This document shows positions 1 to 8,574 of a stretch of 20,575 nucleotides of DNA, piece after piece. The notes below the pieces were generated by a model, which was given only the letters and a program-made list of their open reading frames with translations, made no database searches and had not been told where the DNA came from. Position numbers and translations under genes: made by a program. The stretch comes from Bacteroidota bacterium (lineage in GTDB: Bacteria > Bacteroidota > Bacteroidia > Flavobacteriales > Weeksellaceae), in the NCBI GenBank assembly GCA_023394415.1, contig JAEXAR010000029.1, positions 1 to 20,575 on the forward strand, written 5' to 3'. Position 1 is the first letter of the stretch. Every line of letters begins with the position of its first letter.

Positions 1-170
1 AGTTATGGGAATTGCTAAAAAAATATGGATAAATTTCTTAACGACTTCGTCTAAAATTTACCCACATTTTTTTAGTTTTACAACAACAAAATAGTTTAAT
101 AAAATAAAATCTTCTGGTCTAGAGCCTTAAATTAATGAGAAGGCCAACATGACAGAATTTCAAGATTATG

Positions 171-178
171 TATCTTTG
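171..178 (+). promoter_or_regulatory. Putative -7 promoter element of icmF
   Basis: TATCTTTG matches the Bacteroidota sigma-A -7 consensus TAnnTTTG exactly. It ends 29 nt before the icmF ATG, giving a leader of roughly 20-25 nt. I see no clear TTG -33 element at normal spacing. The match is direct; promoter function is inferred. The other 170 bases at the left edge show no convincing gene or riboswitch; in particular I see no cobalamin riboswitch signature. Confidence 0.5.
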
Positions 179-207
179 AAAAATCCACAATTTTTCTACA
201 ATTTTAT

Positions 208-3200
208 ATGGAAACTCAAAAGTACGAGCCAAAAAACAAAGTAAGAATCGTAACCGCAGCTTCCCTTTTCGATGGGCACGATGCTGCTATTAATATTATG
301 CGTCGCGTTATCCAAGGAACAGGCTGTGAAGTCATTCACCTTGGGCACGACAAATCTGCGGAAGAAGTGGTGAACACAGCCATTCAGGAAGATGCAAATG
401 CTATTGCTCTCACCTCTTATCAAGGCGGACACAACGAATATTTCAAATACATTTATGACCTATTAAGAGAAAAAGGCGCTCCACAAATCAAGATTTTTGG
501 TGGTGGAGGCGGTGTAATTCTTCCTGAAGAAATTAAGGATTTGATGAATTATGGCATCAACAGAATTTACTCTCCGGATGATGGTCGTGAGCTTGGTTTG
601 CAGGGAATGATTGATGATTTGGTGCGACAATCTGATTTTGCCACAGGTTCAGAGGTTACCGTTTCCGATTTGAATAACATTAAGTTTGAAGATTCAAAAT
701 CCATTGCACAGGTAATTTCAGCCGTTGAAAATTTCTCGGATGAAAAAGAAGATTTGGTAAAAGAGATTGATGAAAAATCTAAAAATTCAAACATCCCAAT
801 TATTGGAATCACCGGAACCGGAGGCGCTGGAAAATCCTCTTTAACAGATGAATTGGTGCGCAGATTTTTACGCTCAAACCCGGATAAAAAAATTGCCATT
901 ATTTCTGTAGACCCCTCCAAAAAGAAAACAGGCGGCGCATTATTGGGTGACAGAATTCGCATGAATTCTATCAACGATAAGCGTGTATATATGCGTTCTA
1001 TGGCAACGCGTGAGAATAATGTTTCGGTTTCGCCATACATTCATTCAGCTTTAAATGTATTGAAATTGGCGCAACCAGACTTGATTATATTGGAAACGTC
1101 AGGTATTGGACAATCTGGTTCAGAAATTACTGAAATTGCTGATGTTTCAATGTATGTCATGACGCCAGAGTACGGAGCATCAACACAGTTGGAAAAAATT
1201 GATATGTTGGATTATGCTGATTTGGTGGTTTTAAATAAATCTGATAAGCGTGGCGCTTTAGATGCACTTCAGGCAGTTAGAAAACAATTCCAGAGAAATC
1301 ATACGGCATTTGATCAACCATTAGAAAATATGCCAGTCTATTCCACAAAAGCATCACAATTTAACGATTGGGGAACGACAGAAGTTTATAATGCTCTTAT
1401 TAAGAAGATTAATGAAACCCTTCAACAGAATAATAACGGTGAAGCTGAAAAATTCAACGAATATGTGGAGCAGAACGTTTCTGATGACACCACAGTAATT
1501 CCGCCAAAAAGAGTGCGTTACCTTTCTGAAATTGTAGAAAACAACAAAGGCTACGACAAAACTTCGGAAGAGCAGGCAAAAATTGCCCAAAAGCTTTATA
1601 TGATAGACGGTGCTAAATCCTTTATTACTGATGATGAAGCCGCTTCCGAAAAACTGGAAAAAGTTTTTATTAAAACCAAAAAAAATTTAACTGAAGAAAA
1701 TACTGCGTTCCTCCACGGTTGGCACCGTTTTAAAGAGGAAATGAAGGCTGATACTTATTCCTATTTTGTACGTGGAAAAGAAATTAAGGTCAATACCACT
1801 TCAGAATCTCTTTCCGGTTTGAAAATTCCAAAAATTGCATTGCCGAAATTTCAAGATTGGGGCGACCTCATCCGTTGGAAGAGCCAAGAAAACGTTCCCG
1901 GAGAATTTCCTTACACTGCAGGAATTTATCCATTTAAAAGAACCGGAGAAGATCCAACCAGAATGTTTGCAGGAGAAGGTGGTCCGGAAAGAACCAACCG
2001 TCGTTTCCATTACGTTTCTGCAGAAATGCCGGCCAAAAGACTTTCAACAGCATTTGATTCTGTGACTTTATATGGACAAGACCCTGCGCTTCCACCGGAT
2101 ATTTATGGCAAAATCGGAAATGCCGGAGTTTCTATTGCAACATTAGATGATGCGAAAAAACTCTATTCAGGGTTTGATTTAATTAATGCTTTAACGTCGG
2201 TTTCAATGACGATTAACGGTCCTGCTCCGATGCTATTGGCATTTTTTATGAACGCTGCGATTGATCAAAATTGTGAAAAATATATTGAAGAAAATAATCT
2301 TTGGGATAAAGTAGAACAAAAACTTAAAGAAAAATTTGACGATAAAGGTTTAAAAAGACCTTCCTACAACGGAGAATTGCCACCTTCCAACAATGGTTTA
2401 GGTTTAAAATTATTGGGAATTACCGGTGATGAAATTTTAGATGCCGAAACTTACGCCAAAATCAAAGCAGAAACCATTGCAACTGTGCGCGGAACGGTTC
2501 AGGCTGATATCCTCAAAGAAGATCAAGCCCAGAACACCTGTATTTTTTCCACTGAATTTGCCTTGAGATTAATGGGAGACGTTCAGGAATATTTTATCAA
2601 AGAAAAAGTGCGAAATTTTTATTCGGTTTCCATTTCCGGTTATCACATTGCAGAAGCCGGCGCAAATCCGATCTCGCAATTGGCGTTTACTTTGGCTAAT
2701 GGTTTCACCTATGTGGAATATTACCTTTCCAGAGGAATGGACATTAATGCTTTTGCACCAAACCTTTCTTTCTTCTTTTCCAACGGTGTAGATCCGGAAT
2801 ATGCCGTGATTGGACGCGTTGCCAGAAGAATCTGGGCGAAGGCTATGAAATACAAATATGGTGCTGATGAGCGTTCGCAAATGCTGAAATACCATATCCA
2901 AACGTCAGGACGTTCGCTTCACGCACAGGAAATTGATTTTAATGACATCAGAACAACGCTTCAAGCATTGTATGCAATTTACGACAACTGTAATTCCCTA
3001 CACACGAATGCTTATGACGAAGCGATTACGACTCCAACCGAAGAATCGGTAAGAAGAGCTATGGCAATTCAGTTGATTATCAACAAGGAATTAGGTTTGG
3101 CGAAAAATGAAAATCCGTTGCAAGGTTCCTTTATTATTGAAGAATTGACCGACTTGGTAGAAGAAGCCGTTTATGCAGAATTCGACCGAATTACAGAAAG

Positions 3201-3588
3201 AGGCGGCGTTTTGGGCGCGATGGAAACGATGTACCAACGCTCTAAAATTCAGGAAGAAAGCATGCATTATGAATGGTTGAAACATACAGGAGAATACCCC
3301 ATTATTGGTGTAAACACTTTCCTTGGAAAAGATGGTTCGCCAACAGTTTTACCGGGCGAAGTTATTCGTTCTACTGAAGAAGAAAAGCAACTTCAGATTC
3401 AGAATTTAGAGAATTTCCAAAACGCACACAGCGATAAATCACTGGAAATGCTGGATCGATTACAGAAAGCCGCCATCAATCAACAAAATTTATTTGAGGT
3501 GATGATGGAAGCCGGAAAATATTGTTCTCTCGGTCAAATTACGAATGCCTTGTTTGAAGTGGGCGGAAAGTACAGGAGGAATATGTAG
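208..3588 (+). CDS. icmF: Fused isobutyryl-CoA mutase IcmF (B12-dependent)
   Basis: This 1126-aa protein is a fused acyl-CoA mutase that should interconvert isobutyryl-CoA and n-butyryl-CoA with adenosylcobalamin in the cytoplasm. The order is that of IcmF. A B12-binding domain (about residues 10-140) carries DGHDAA at 22-27, with His24 as the expected cobalt ligand. A MeaB/MeaI-like G domain has Walker A GTGGAGKS at 203-210 and NKSD at 343-346. The TIM-barrel mutase region (about 560-1100) follows. Where methylmalonyl-CoA mutase has the Tyr/Arg pair that binds the substrate carboxylate, this protein has Phe576 (in YPFKR) and Gln775 (in QAQNT), the isobutyryl-CoA mutase type. A separate methylmalonyl-CoA mutase is therefore the less likely identity. 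Length is normal for IcmF. The ATG at 208 is followed at once by the expected N-terminus. The gene is monocistronic and a hairpin follows it. Confidence 0.95.
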   Translation: METQKYEPKNKVRIVTAASLFDGHDAAINIMRRVIQGTGCEVIHLGHDKSAEEVVNTAIQEDANAIALTSYQGGHNEYFKYIYDLLREKGAPQIKIFGGGGGVILPEEIKDLMNYGINRIYSPDDGRELGLQGMIDDLVRQSDFATGSEVTVSDLNNIKFEDSKSIAQVISAVENFSDEKEDLVKEIDEKSKNSNIPIIGITGTGGAGKSSLTDELVRRFLRSNPDKKIAIISVDPSKKKTGGALLGDRIRMNSINDKRVYMRSMATRENNVSVSPYIHSALNVLKLAQPDLIILETSGIGQSGSEITEIADVSMYVMTPEYGASTQLEKIDMLDYADLVVLNKSDKRGALDALQAVRKQFQRNHTAFDQPLENMPVYSTKASQFNDWGTTEVYNALIKKINETLQQNNNGEAEKFNEYVEQNVSDDTTVIPPKRVRYLSEIVENNKGYDKTSEEQAKIAQKLYMIDGAKSFITDDEAASEKLEKVFIKTKKNLTEENTAFLHGWHRFKEEMKADTYSYFVRGKEIKVNTTSESLSGLKIPKIALPKFQDWGDLIRWKSQENVPGEFPYTAGIYPFKRTGEDPTRMFAGEGGPERTNRRFHYVSAEMPAKRLSTAFDSVTLYGQDPALPPDIYGKIGNAGVSIATLDDAKKLYSGFDLINALTSVSMTINGPAPMLLAFFMNAAIDQNCEKYIEENNLWDKVEQKLKEKFDDKGLKRPSYNGELPPSNNGLGLKLLGITGDEILDAETYAKIKAETIATVRGTVQADILKEDQAQNTCIFSTEFALRLMGDVQEYFIKEKVRNFYSVSISGYHIAEAGANPISQLAFTLANGFTYVEYYLSRGMDINAFAPNLSFFFSNGVDPEYAVIGRVARRIWAKAMKYKYGADERSQMLKYHIQTSGRSLHAQEIDFNDIRTTLQALYAIYDNCNSLHTNAYDEAITTPTEESVRRAMAIQLIINKELGLAKNENPLQGSFIIEELTDLVEEAVYAEFDRITERGGVLGAMETMYQRSKIQEESMHYEWLKHTGEYPIIGVNTFLGKDGSPTVLPGEVIRSTEEEKQLQIQNLENFQNAHSDKSLEMLDRLQKAAINQQNLFEVMMEAGKYCSLGQITNALFEVGGKYRRNM

Positions 3589-3612
3589 TCGAAGTTCGCC
3601 ATCCATTTTTAT

Positions 3613-3639
3613 AAAACTCGCAAAACAGTGGGAGTTTTT
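3613..3639 (+). terminator. Putative intrinsic terminator after icmF
   Basis: AAAACTC (3613-3619) pairs with GAGTTTT (3632-3638) across a 12-nt loop, and a T run closes the structure. It lies 25 nt after the icmF stop. The stem is AT-rich, so strength is uncertain. The T-rich end runs into TATCTTTA (3639-3646), a 7-of-8 match to TAnnTTTG that may serve the next gene. Confidence 0.5.
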
Positions 3640-3658
3640 ATCTTTAGATAAATTTACA

Positions 3659-4429
3659 ATGATGAAATTCAGAATTAAAAAACCCTGCCATAAAACTTGG
3701 CAAGAAATGAGTGAAATGTCCGGTGGAAGACTTTGTGATTTATGTGAGAAAAAAGTATGGGATTTGGATCTTGTGCCAAATTCTGAAATTCAAAATTTAA
3801 TCAGTAAGAATTCGATTTGCGGAAAGATTTCAACTTCTAAAATTATTGCAAAAGGAGGGCTTTTACTTGCGATTACATTTTCAACCGCTTCATGTACAAC
3901 ACAAAAAAAATCTAACAATAACTTAACCGAATTATCTGCAGATAAGCTTATCAAAATTACAGGTACTATTTCAGCTGCACGCAACGTTAAAATTGAACCT
4001 AAAGAAATAATGTTGGTAACCAAACAAAAACTTTTCAAAGGTCGAATTGATTCCAACCAAAATTTCACATTAGAAATTCCAGAATCTGAAATCAAAAATC
4101 ATAATATTATTAAAGTTGATTTCCTTAATTCAAAATTTGACAATGAGTATATGGACTCATCTCTTCATTTGATTTCGAGAAATGAGCTTCTAAACGGAAA
4201 GAATATTATTGCAGATGACGGAACATATGAAATTGGAGCAGTTGTAATTATCACTCCTGTTCCTCCGGATTTTTATTATTTTGATGGAAAAATAATTTCT
4301 GAGAGTAAGTATGAAAAAATAAAGAAAGAAAATCCTGATTTCGAAGAAATCCTATTAAGTGATACACCTTTCAAAAACGTAATAACAAAACAATATTCCG
4401 GAAATATTTTCTTACTATACTCCAACTAA
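3659..4429 (+). CDS. Envelope protein with N-terminal Cys motif, unknown function
   Basis: I read this as 256 aa from the ATG at 3659. The same frame is open back to 3545, inside icmF, but that extension is non-homologous-looking and starts before the icmF stop. The N-terminus has the pattern PCHKTW at 9-14, C26-x2-C29 and C54, resembling a small zinc-ribbon-like domain found at the start of many Flavobacteriia envelope proteins. A hydrophobic stretch at about 62-78 ends in TASC (Cys79), which looks like either a membrane anchor or an internal lipobox. Residues 80-256 should then be outside the cytoplasm; the part around 95-165 resembles a short beta-rich carboxypeptidase-regulatory-like domain, but I cannot name it. 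A -7-like box (TATCTTTA) ends 12 nt before the start. Function is unknown. Confidence 0.75.
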   Translation: MMKFRIKKPCHKTWQEMSEMSGGRLCDLCEKKVWDLDLVPNSEIQNLISKNSICGKISTSKIIAKGGLLLAITFSTASCTTQKKSNNNLTELSADKLIKITGTISAARNVKIEPKEIMLVTKQKLFKGRIDSNQNFTLEIPESEIKNHNIIKVDFLNSKFDNEYMDSSLHLISRNELLNGKNIIADDGTYEIGAVVIITPVPPDFYYFDGKIISESKYEKIKKENPDFEEILLSDTPFKNVITKQYSGNIFLLYSN

Positions 4430-4431
4430 AC

Positions 4432-4459
4432 TCCCGGATAATTTTGGGACTTTTTTTTT
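4432..4459. terminator. Weak hairpin between convergent genes
   Basis: TCCC (4432-4435) can pair with GGGA (4446-4449), followed by a run of nine T (4451-4459). One mismatch breaks extension of the stem. The site sits between two convergent reading frames and probably ends transcription of the plus-strand gene; the T run overlaps the stop codon of the minus-strand frame. Confidence 0.4.
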
Positions 4460-5124
4460 ATGAATTTTCCAATGTTTCTCTCACCGCTTTTATAAAATCC
4501 GGGAAACGTTGCGGTGTTTTTCTTTTCGCGAAACCTGGAACGTAAGCATGATCTTTCAAAAGTTGTTCGGTTGTTTTTCCTTCTTTTATGGCTCTACCGA
4601 CAAAATCGTTGGTCGCAATAAGAAAATTTCGCATATCAATAAGGTCCGCTTTGGTTCCGGTAGAAGTTTCGGGTTTATCGGAATGTCCGAAGATGAAAAG
4701 TGTGTCCTTGTCGAATTTTTCAATCGCTTTATCGAGAACAGAAATCCAACCTTTTGAATTAGAGCCGTCTTTAATTCTGTATACCGGAATCATATTGATG
4801 AACATTAAATCGCCCATATGCACAACGTTATCCTTTTCGAAATGATAAACAACGTCACCGAAAGTGTGTCCGGCTCCGAAATGGTAACCTTTTACTTTTT
4901 CATTTCCTAAACTGAATTTAAACGTTTCCTCAAACAAAATATTAGGATAAAGTTGTTGATCAAGTGTTTTTCGTTCTTCAGCAGCTTTTCGTTGTAACTC
5001 GGGAACTGTTTTGTGTGAAACGATATTTTTGGTTAAATCTTTAAATGAAATGTTGCCTCCTGTATGATCGCCGTGGTGATGATACTGCAACTGATGATTT
5101 GTAAAGAAATTCTTTGCGGTTCAT
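4458..5124 (-). pseudogene. MBL-fold metallohydrolase, N-terminally deleted
   Basis: The intact frame from 5090 to 4458 encodes the zinc-binding core of a metallo-beta-lactamase-fold hydrolase. It has HHHGDHTGGN at its very start (HxHxDH motif), GAGHTFGD for the next His ligand, HMGDLMF for the bridging Asp and FGHSDK for the last His. What precedes the HxHxDH loop in family members, the first 80 or so residues of beta strands, is missing. Upstream in the same frame a stop codon follows after 11 codons. In another frame an ATG at 5124 opens MNRKEFLYKSSVAVSS, a typical start for a twin-arginine- or Sec-exported protein of this kind, which then runs into the MBL sequence out of frame. I read this as an exported hydrolase gene broken by an internal out-of-frame deletion. 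A short product from the TTG at 5090 is possible but would lack half of the fold. Confidence 0.65.
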
Positions 5125-5205
5125 AACGGATTATTTGTCCTAATTTACAACATTCTTGCGTTTCTTACTTATCACATTTTTTATATTTTTATCAAAATTT
5201 AAAAA

Positions 5206-6327
5206 ATGATGATGAAGCTTGGGCAAATGTTCTTCTTTTCTTTGCTTGTTTTGATGCTAACTTCCTGCAAATCGGACGCTGAAAAAATGGCTGAACGCAA
5301 TGCTGTGATAGACAGTACAATTGTCGGTTTTCAGAAAAAGCTTTTGGGGATGCAACTCGACAGTATTTTTTCACAAAACCAATTTAATGCGAGTGTTTCG
5401 ATCGTACAAAATGGCAAAAAAATCTATGAGAAAGAAAATGGTTATGAAGATTTTCAGACTAAATCGAAACTCGACAGCACTTCAGTTTTTGCAATTGCTT
5501 CAATAAGCAAACAGTTTACAGCAGTTTTGATCCTCTTACAACAAGAACAGGGAAAGCTCAACGTTAATGAGCTTGTTTCTAAATATTTAACCGATTTTCA
5601 GAAGCCAAATTTTGATAAGGTGACGATTCACCAATTGCTTAACCATACTTCGGGATTGAATGATTTTGGTGAAAATCTTCAGTTTGAAAGTGGTAGCGAT
5701 TACAGCTACTCCAACAAAGGTTATCTTTATTTGGGTGAAATTATTGCTCAAGTTTCAGGGAAATCTTATGACCAAAATGCGAAAGATTTATTTCAAAAAG
5801 CAGGAATGAACCACACTTCTACTGCCGGAATTTTCCAAGGGAAAGATTTGGCCTATGCCAATACCGGAACTTTGGATAGTGCACAGAAAGTAGAAAATAT
5901 GCCTAAACGTTTAACCGAAAAAACCATCAGCACACCTGCAGGAGGAATTCTTTCTACCGTAAACGATCTTCACAAGTGGAATGAAGCCCTTTATAATGAT
6001 AAAATCCTAAAACCGGAAACATTGAATCTTTTTGAGAAAAATTATGTTACCAGAGAGCATTATGTTCTAGGCAATGTTGGGTACGGCTATGGAATTATGA
6101 TGAACGAAGCTACACCCGAAGCCTATTTTCATACAGGTTATGTAAAAGGTGCGCCTTCTTTGTTAATGTATTATCCTGAGACCAAAACTTCTGTGGTCAT
6201 TCTCTCCAATTTTGCCAATGAAAGTAAAGGTAAAGAATCTATTTTTGTCCCTCACAGAAGGATAAAAGACATTACTGATGCGGTTGAAAATACCGTTGCT
6301 GTGTTGAGAAAGGAGATGATCAAGTAA
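5206..6327 (+). CDS. Class C beta-lactamase-like serine hydrolase lipoprotein
   Basis: This 373-aa protein belongs to the serine beta-lactamase/PBP4* (AmpC-like) superfamily, which includes D-aminopeptidases, esterases and peptidoglycan-acting enzymes. A lipoprotein signal ends in LTSC at about 18-21, so the enzyme should be lipid-anchored in the envelope. Catalytic motifs are complete: S99-x-x-K102 (SISK), Y168-S-N170, and H309-T-G311 near the C-terminus, with GAPS following. The start has three successive ATGs (5206, 5209, 5212); any would give a functional signal peptide. It is divergent from the broken MBL-fold gene and shares a roughly 80-bp AT-rich intergenic region with it. Substrate cannot be told from the sequence; true beta-lactam resistance is not implied. 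Confidence 0.88.
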   Translation: MMMKLGQMFFFSLLVLMLTSCKSDAEKMAERNAVIDSTIVGFQKKLLGMQLDSIFSQNQFNASVSIVQNGKKIYEKENGYEDFQTKSKLDSTSVFAIASISKQFTAVLILLQQEQGKLNVNELVSKYLTDFQKPNFDKVTIHQLLNHTSGLNDFGENLQFESGSDYSYSNKGYLYLGEIIAQVSGKSYDQNAKDLFQKAGMNHTSTAGIFQGKDLAYANTGTLDSAQKVENMPKRLTEKTISTPAGGILSTVNDLHKWNEALYNDKILKPETLNLFEKNYVTREHYVLGNVGYGYGIMMNEATPEAYFHTGYVKGAPSLLMYYPETKTSVVILSNFANESKGKESIFVPHRRIKDITDAVENTVAVLRKEMIK

Positions 6328-6366
6328 GTTTTTTGGTGCAGTTGGTGCAGGATGTAATTGGTTTGA

Positions 6367-7080
6367 CTATGAGCTTGGTTTGAGGTATTGAAGGAATGGT
6401 TTTACTTTTTGGATTTTTTCAAGGTAAATTTTTTGTGAAAAAATCGTCAAGTAACTTACAAAAATTAAAATAACCGTTGTTAACACTCCAAGAACAAAAT
6501 TTTGTGTTGTGGGCGCTATAAAGAACTCCGAAAAATATTTTGCCATAAGAAAACCTTCTGTAAAAAATTTGAAATAGAAATACAGTCCGCCTATTGAGAG
6601 CAACGTATATTCCTGAACTGAAATCAGCACATAGTCCGGGTATTTCTTAAATATTTGAAAAGCCTTTCGATTTTTATAATAATTGATTAATGGAAAAAAG
6701 AAAACCGCTCCCACAACTATTACAAAAGCCAACTTAAAGTATTCGAAAGTAAGAGTTTTTGAAAATAAAAACAGCACCAGAACTGCAACAACCGTAACTC
6801 TTAAACCTTTCTTCGAAAGACTGACGAAATTTCTCCTGCTAATATCGCGTTGAAATTTGCTTCTGTCCAACAAATCCAAACTGCCGTTCCAATAAGGCTT
6901 CAATTCACTTTGCCAAGAACTTTTCGTTTCTTTGAAAGCATCTTCAAAAGACATTTGTTCCTCTCGCATTAATTCATTTATCTGGGAAACAAAATGATCA
7001 TTCACTTCCATCAAAATATCAATGGGAAGTTTTTTTTCTAAAAGATAATTGCGGATTAAGGAAAGTTGATAATCTGTCAT
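6367..7080 (-). CDS. Four-helix membrane protein with HAAS-like N-terminus (paralog 3)
   Basis: This 237-aa protein has a soluble helical N-terminal domain (about 1-65) with LPIDILMEVNDHF and MSFEDAFKETKSSWQSEL. The pattern resembles the HAAS/DUF1700-type domains that are often encoded beside PadR regulators. Four predicted membrane helices follow at about 94-110, 114-134, 156-180 and 194-214. It is the last of three tandem paralogs downstream of a padR gene, 20 nt after the preceding one. The N-terminus is nearly identical to that paralog while the membrane part has diverged. Function is unknown; a role in relaying an envelope signal to PadR is inference. No clear terminator is visible in the 39 nt before the convergent serine-hydrolase gene, which hold two tandem copies of TTGGTGCAG. 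Confidence 0.8.
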   Translation of the reverse strand: MTDYQLSLIRNYLLEKKLPIDILMEVNDHFVSQINELMREEQMSFEDAFKETKSSWQSELKPYWNGSLDLLDRSKFQRDISRRNFVSLSKKGLRVTVVAVLVLFLFSKTLTFEYFKLAFVIVVGAVFFFPLINYYKNRKAFQIFKKYPDYVLISVQEYTLLSIGGLYFYFKFFTEGFLMAKYFSEFFIAPTTQNFVLGVLTTVILIFVSYLTIFSQKIYLEKIQKVKPFLQYLKPSS

Positions 7081-7100
7081 CTTAATTTAAATTTATTTGC

Positions 7101-7817
7101 CTAAGCCAGTTTCAAAAACTTTTTTATCTTCTTCATCTTTTTTGCAAACCTTATTTGCCAAATACCAGTATAAACAAGTATGAAGTAAAGAGCCATTAAA
7201 CACAACGCTTTAAAAAGGATGAATTGTGAAAACTCAAGATTGATAAATGCCGAAAACCATTCATCAAAAGGCTTTAGATACATCAGCATAAAATATACAA
7301 AACTAAATGCCACAACTATTCGATCATGATAAACTGAAAATTTATAATGTTGATACTTCTTTTTATAGGCTTCCGAGTTCATAATAATATTATAAATTAT
7401 CGGTAGAAATGCAAAAGCAAAACAGCTCAAAAAAAACGCTGTAAGAAAAAAAAGATAGTATTGTGATCCATTAATTCTGTTTACCCATAACAATAAAATC
7501 ATGATGAGCAACGAAATAAAAAGTGAAAGTTTAAAAGTACTCCATTGTGCATCTCTTCGCACTCTACTCTCAAATTTAGTTATTGTAGCATCTGCTCTGT
7601 TAACTAAAATATAAAATGGGGTTTCCCAAGACAATTCGTCAGCCCAACTGTTTTTTGTTTTAAGGAATGCTTCCTCAAAAGTCATTTCCTCTTTATCCAT
7701 TTCATTACTAATTTGTAACAGAAAATGATCTTCAACCTCCATTAAAATATCAATGGGAAGTTTTTTTTCTAAGAGATAGTTGCGGATTTGGGTGAGCTGA
7801 AGTTCGGTCATCGGCAT
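7101..7817 (-). CDS. Four-helix membrane protein with HAAS-like N-terminus (paralog 2)
   Basis: This frame encodes 238 aa from the ATG at 7817. The next ATG, at 7811, gives an N-terminus (MTELQLTQIRNYLLEKKLP) that lines up residue for residue with paralog 3 and may be the true start. The N-terminal domain ends in MTFEEAFLKTKNSWADELSW. Four predicted membrane helices lie at about 97-112, 120-143, 167-181 and 199-219, followed by a basic C-terminus. It sits mid-operon, 37 nt after paralog 1 and 20 nt before paralog 3. Product function is unknown; the context suggests a membrane component of a PadR-controlled module. Confidence 0.8.
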   Translation of the reverse strand: MPMTELQLTQIRNYLLEKKLPIDILMEVEDHFLLQISNEMDKEEMTFEEAFLKTKNSWADELSWETPFYILVNRADATITKFESRVRRDAQWSTFKLSLFISLLIMILLLWVNRINGSQYYLFFLTAFFLSCFAFAFLPIIYNIIMNSEAYKKKYQHYKFSVYHDRIVVAFSFVYFMLMYLKPFDEWFSAFINLEFSQFILFKALCLMALYFILVYTGIWQIRFAKKMKKIKKFLKLA

Positions 7818-7854
7818 CTAATAAATTACATTCAATAATAAAAGGAAGAATTCT

Positions 7855-8574
7855 CTAAAGTTTCAAATTGGTTTTTTGTTGTAAGACTTTAATAGTTTTT
7901 CTGTATTCCAAATAATACAGAAAGCCGTTGATGGCTAAAAGAAAATATCCAAAAAGCATTAAAAAAGCAGAAAAACCTTCAAATGAAATATTAAAAGAAA
8001 GCATTTCAGAAAACCCTACATAAAGTCTTTCGAACCAGTGTTCGTAAATCCTTAAAACAAAAGCCAGAAATCCAAAAATTGAAGTTGTCATCATCCCAAC
8101 ACCTTTTTGTAAGTAACTGATTCTTTTTTGATTGTAAAAATTATAAGTGGATTTTATTGTTTTAAAATCAAAAAATGTGATCGCGATTCCTGCTAATAAC
8201 GCTGAACAGTTAAGCATAAGTATAAAATATTCTGCCCAAGTTTTGTTAACAAAAAGCAAAACGATGGATACTGCAAATGGAATTACAAAATACTTCAGTG
8301 ATCGCAAGAATAAATTTTTCTGCGTTTGGTTAATGATTTGGCGATGTATTTTCGTTCTTTTTTCACCTGCCCATAAAACAGATTTCATTTCAAGTTCACT
8401 ACTCCATTCTGCAAATGTTTGATCAAATGCACTATCAAAATTTTTATTGCCGAAATGCATTTTATAATCAATCTGTTCAGACATATGGTCTTCAATTTCC
8501 ACAAAAAGATCTAGAGGCAAATTCCGGCCCTTTAATCTGTTAATCAGTCTTTGTCTTTGTTCCGATGTCATCAT
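7855..8574 (-). CDS. Four-helix membrane protein with HAAS-like N-terminus (paralog 1)
   Basis: This 239-aa protein shares with the two downstream paralogs the pattern LPLDLFVEIEDHM near residue 20 and a FDSAFDQTFAEWSSEL segment near 46-61, but is the most diverged of the three. Predicted membrane helices lie at about 94-110, 113-135, 161-177 and 201-221. Its ATG (8574-8572) overlaps the padR stop in an ATGA arrangement, which suggests translational coupling to the regulator. A second ATG follows at 8571. The coupling and the repeated pairing of HAAS-like proteins with PadR in other bacteria suggest a regulatory or signal-sensing role, but that is inference. Confidence 0.8.
   Translation of the reverse strand: MMTSEQRQRLINRLKGRNLPLDLFVEIEDHMSEQIDYKMHFGNKNFDSAFDQTFAEWSSELEMKSVLWAGEKRTKIHRQIINQTQKNLFLRSLKYFVIPFAVSIVLLFVNKTWAEYFILMLNCSALLAGIAITFFDFKTIKSTYNFYNQKRISYLQKGVGMMTTSIFGFLAFVLRIYEHWFERLYVGFSEMLSFNISFEGFSAFLMLFGYFLLAINGFLYYLEYRKTIKVLQQKTNLKL

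Noticed and set aside
3..32. Short open frame reading LWELLKKYG then stop, possibly the tail of an upstream gene.
   Set aside because: Only nine codons are visible, and other frames are equally possible; not enough to support a gene.
1..207. Cobalamin riboswitch ahead of the B12-dependent mutase.
   Set aside because: No B12-box-like sequence or multi-helix structure is apparent, and the inferred leader is only about 20-25 nt.
149..247. A 32-codon frame starting MTEFQDYVSLKN that overlaps the icmF start.
   Set aside because: It is out of frame with icmF, covers the promoter box and has no recognisable family; chance is the simplest explanation.
567..1040. Long minus-strand open frames inside icmF and other genes.
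   Set aside because: They lie antisense to genes with clear family motifs and show no plausible protein features of their own.
3545..3658. Upstream extension of the Cys-motif protein frame into icmF.
   Set aside because: It overlaps the mutase coding end and crosses a terminator-like hairpin; the ATG at 3659 begins the expected motif and follows a promoter-like box.
6333..6350. Two tandem copies of TTGGTGCAG between convergent genes.
   Set aside because: Only two short copies; no sign of a longer array or function.
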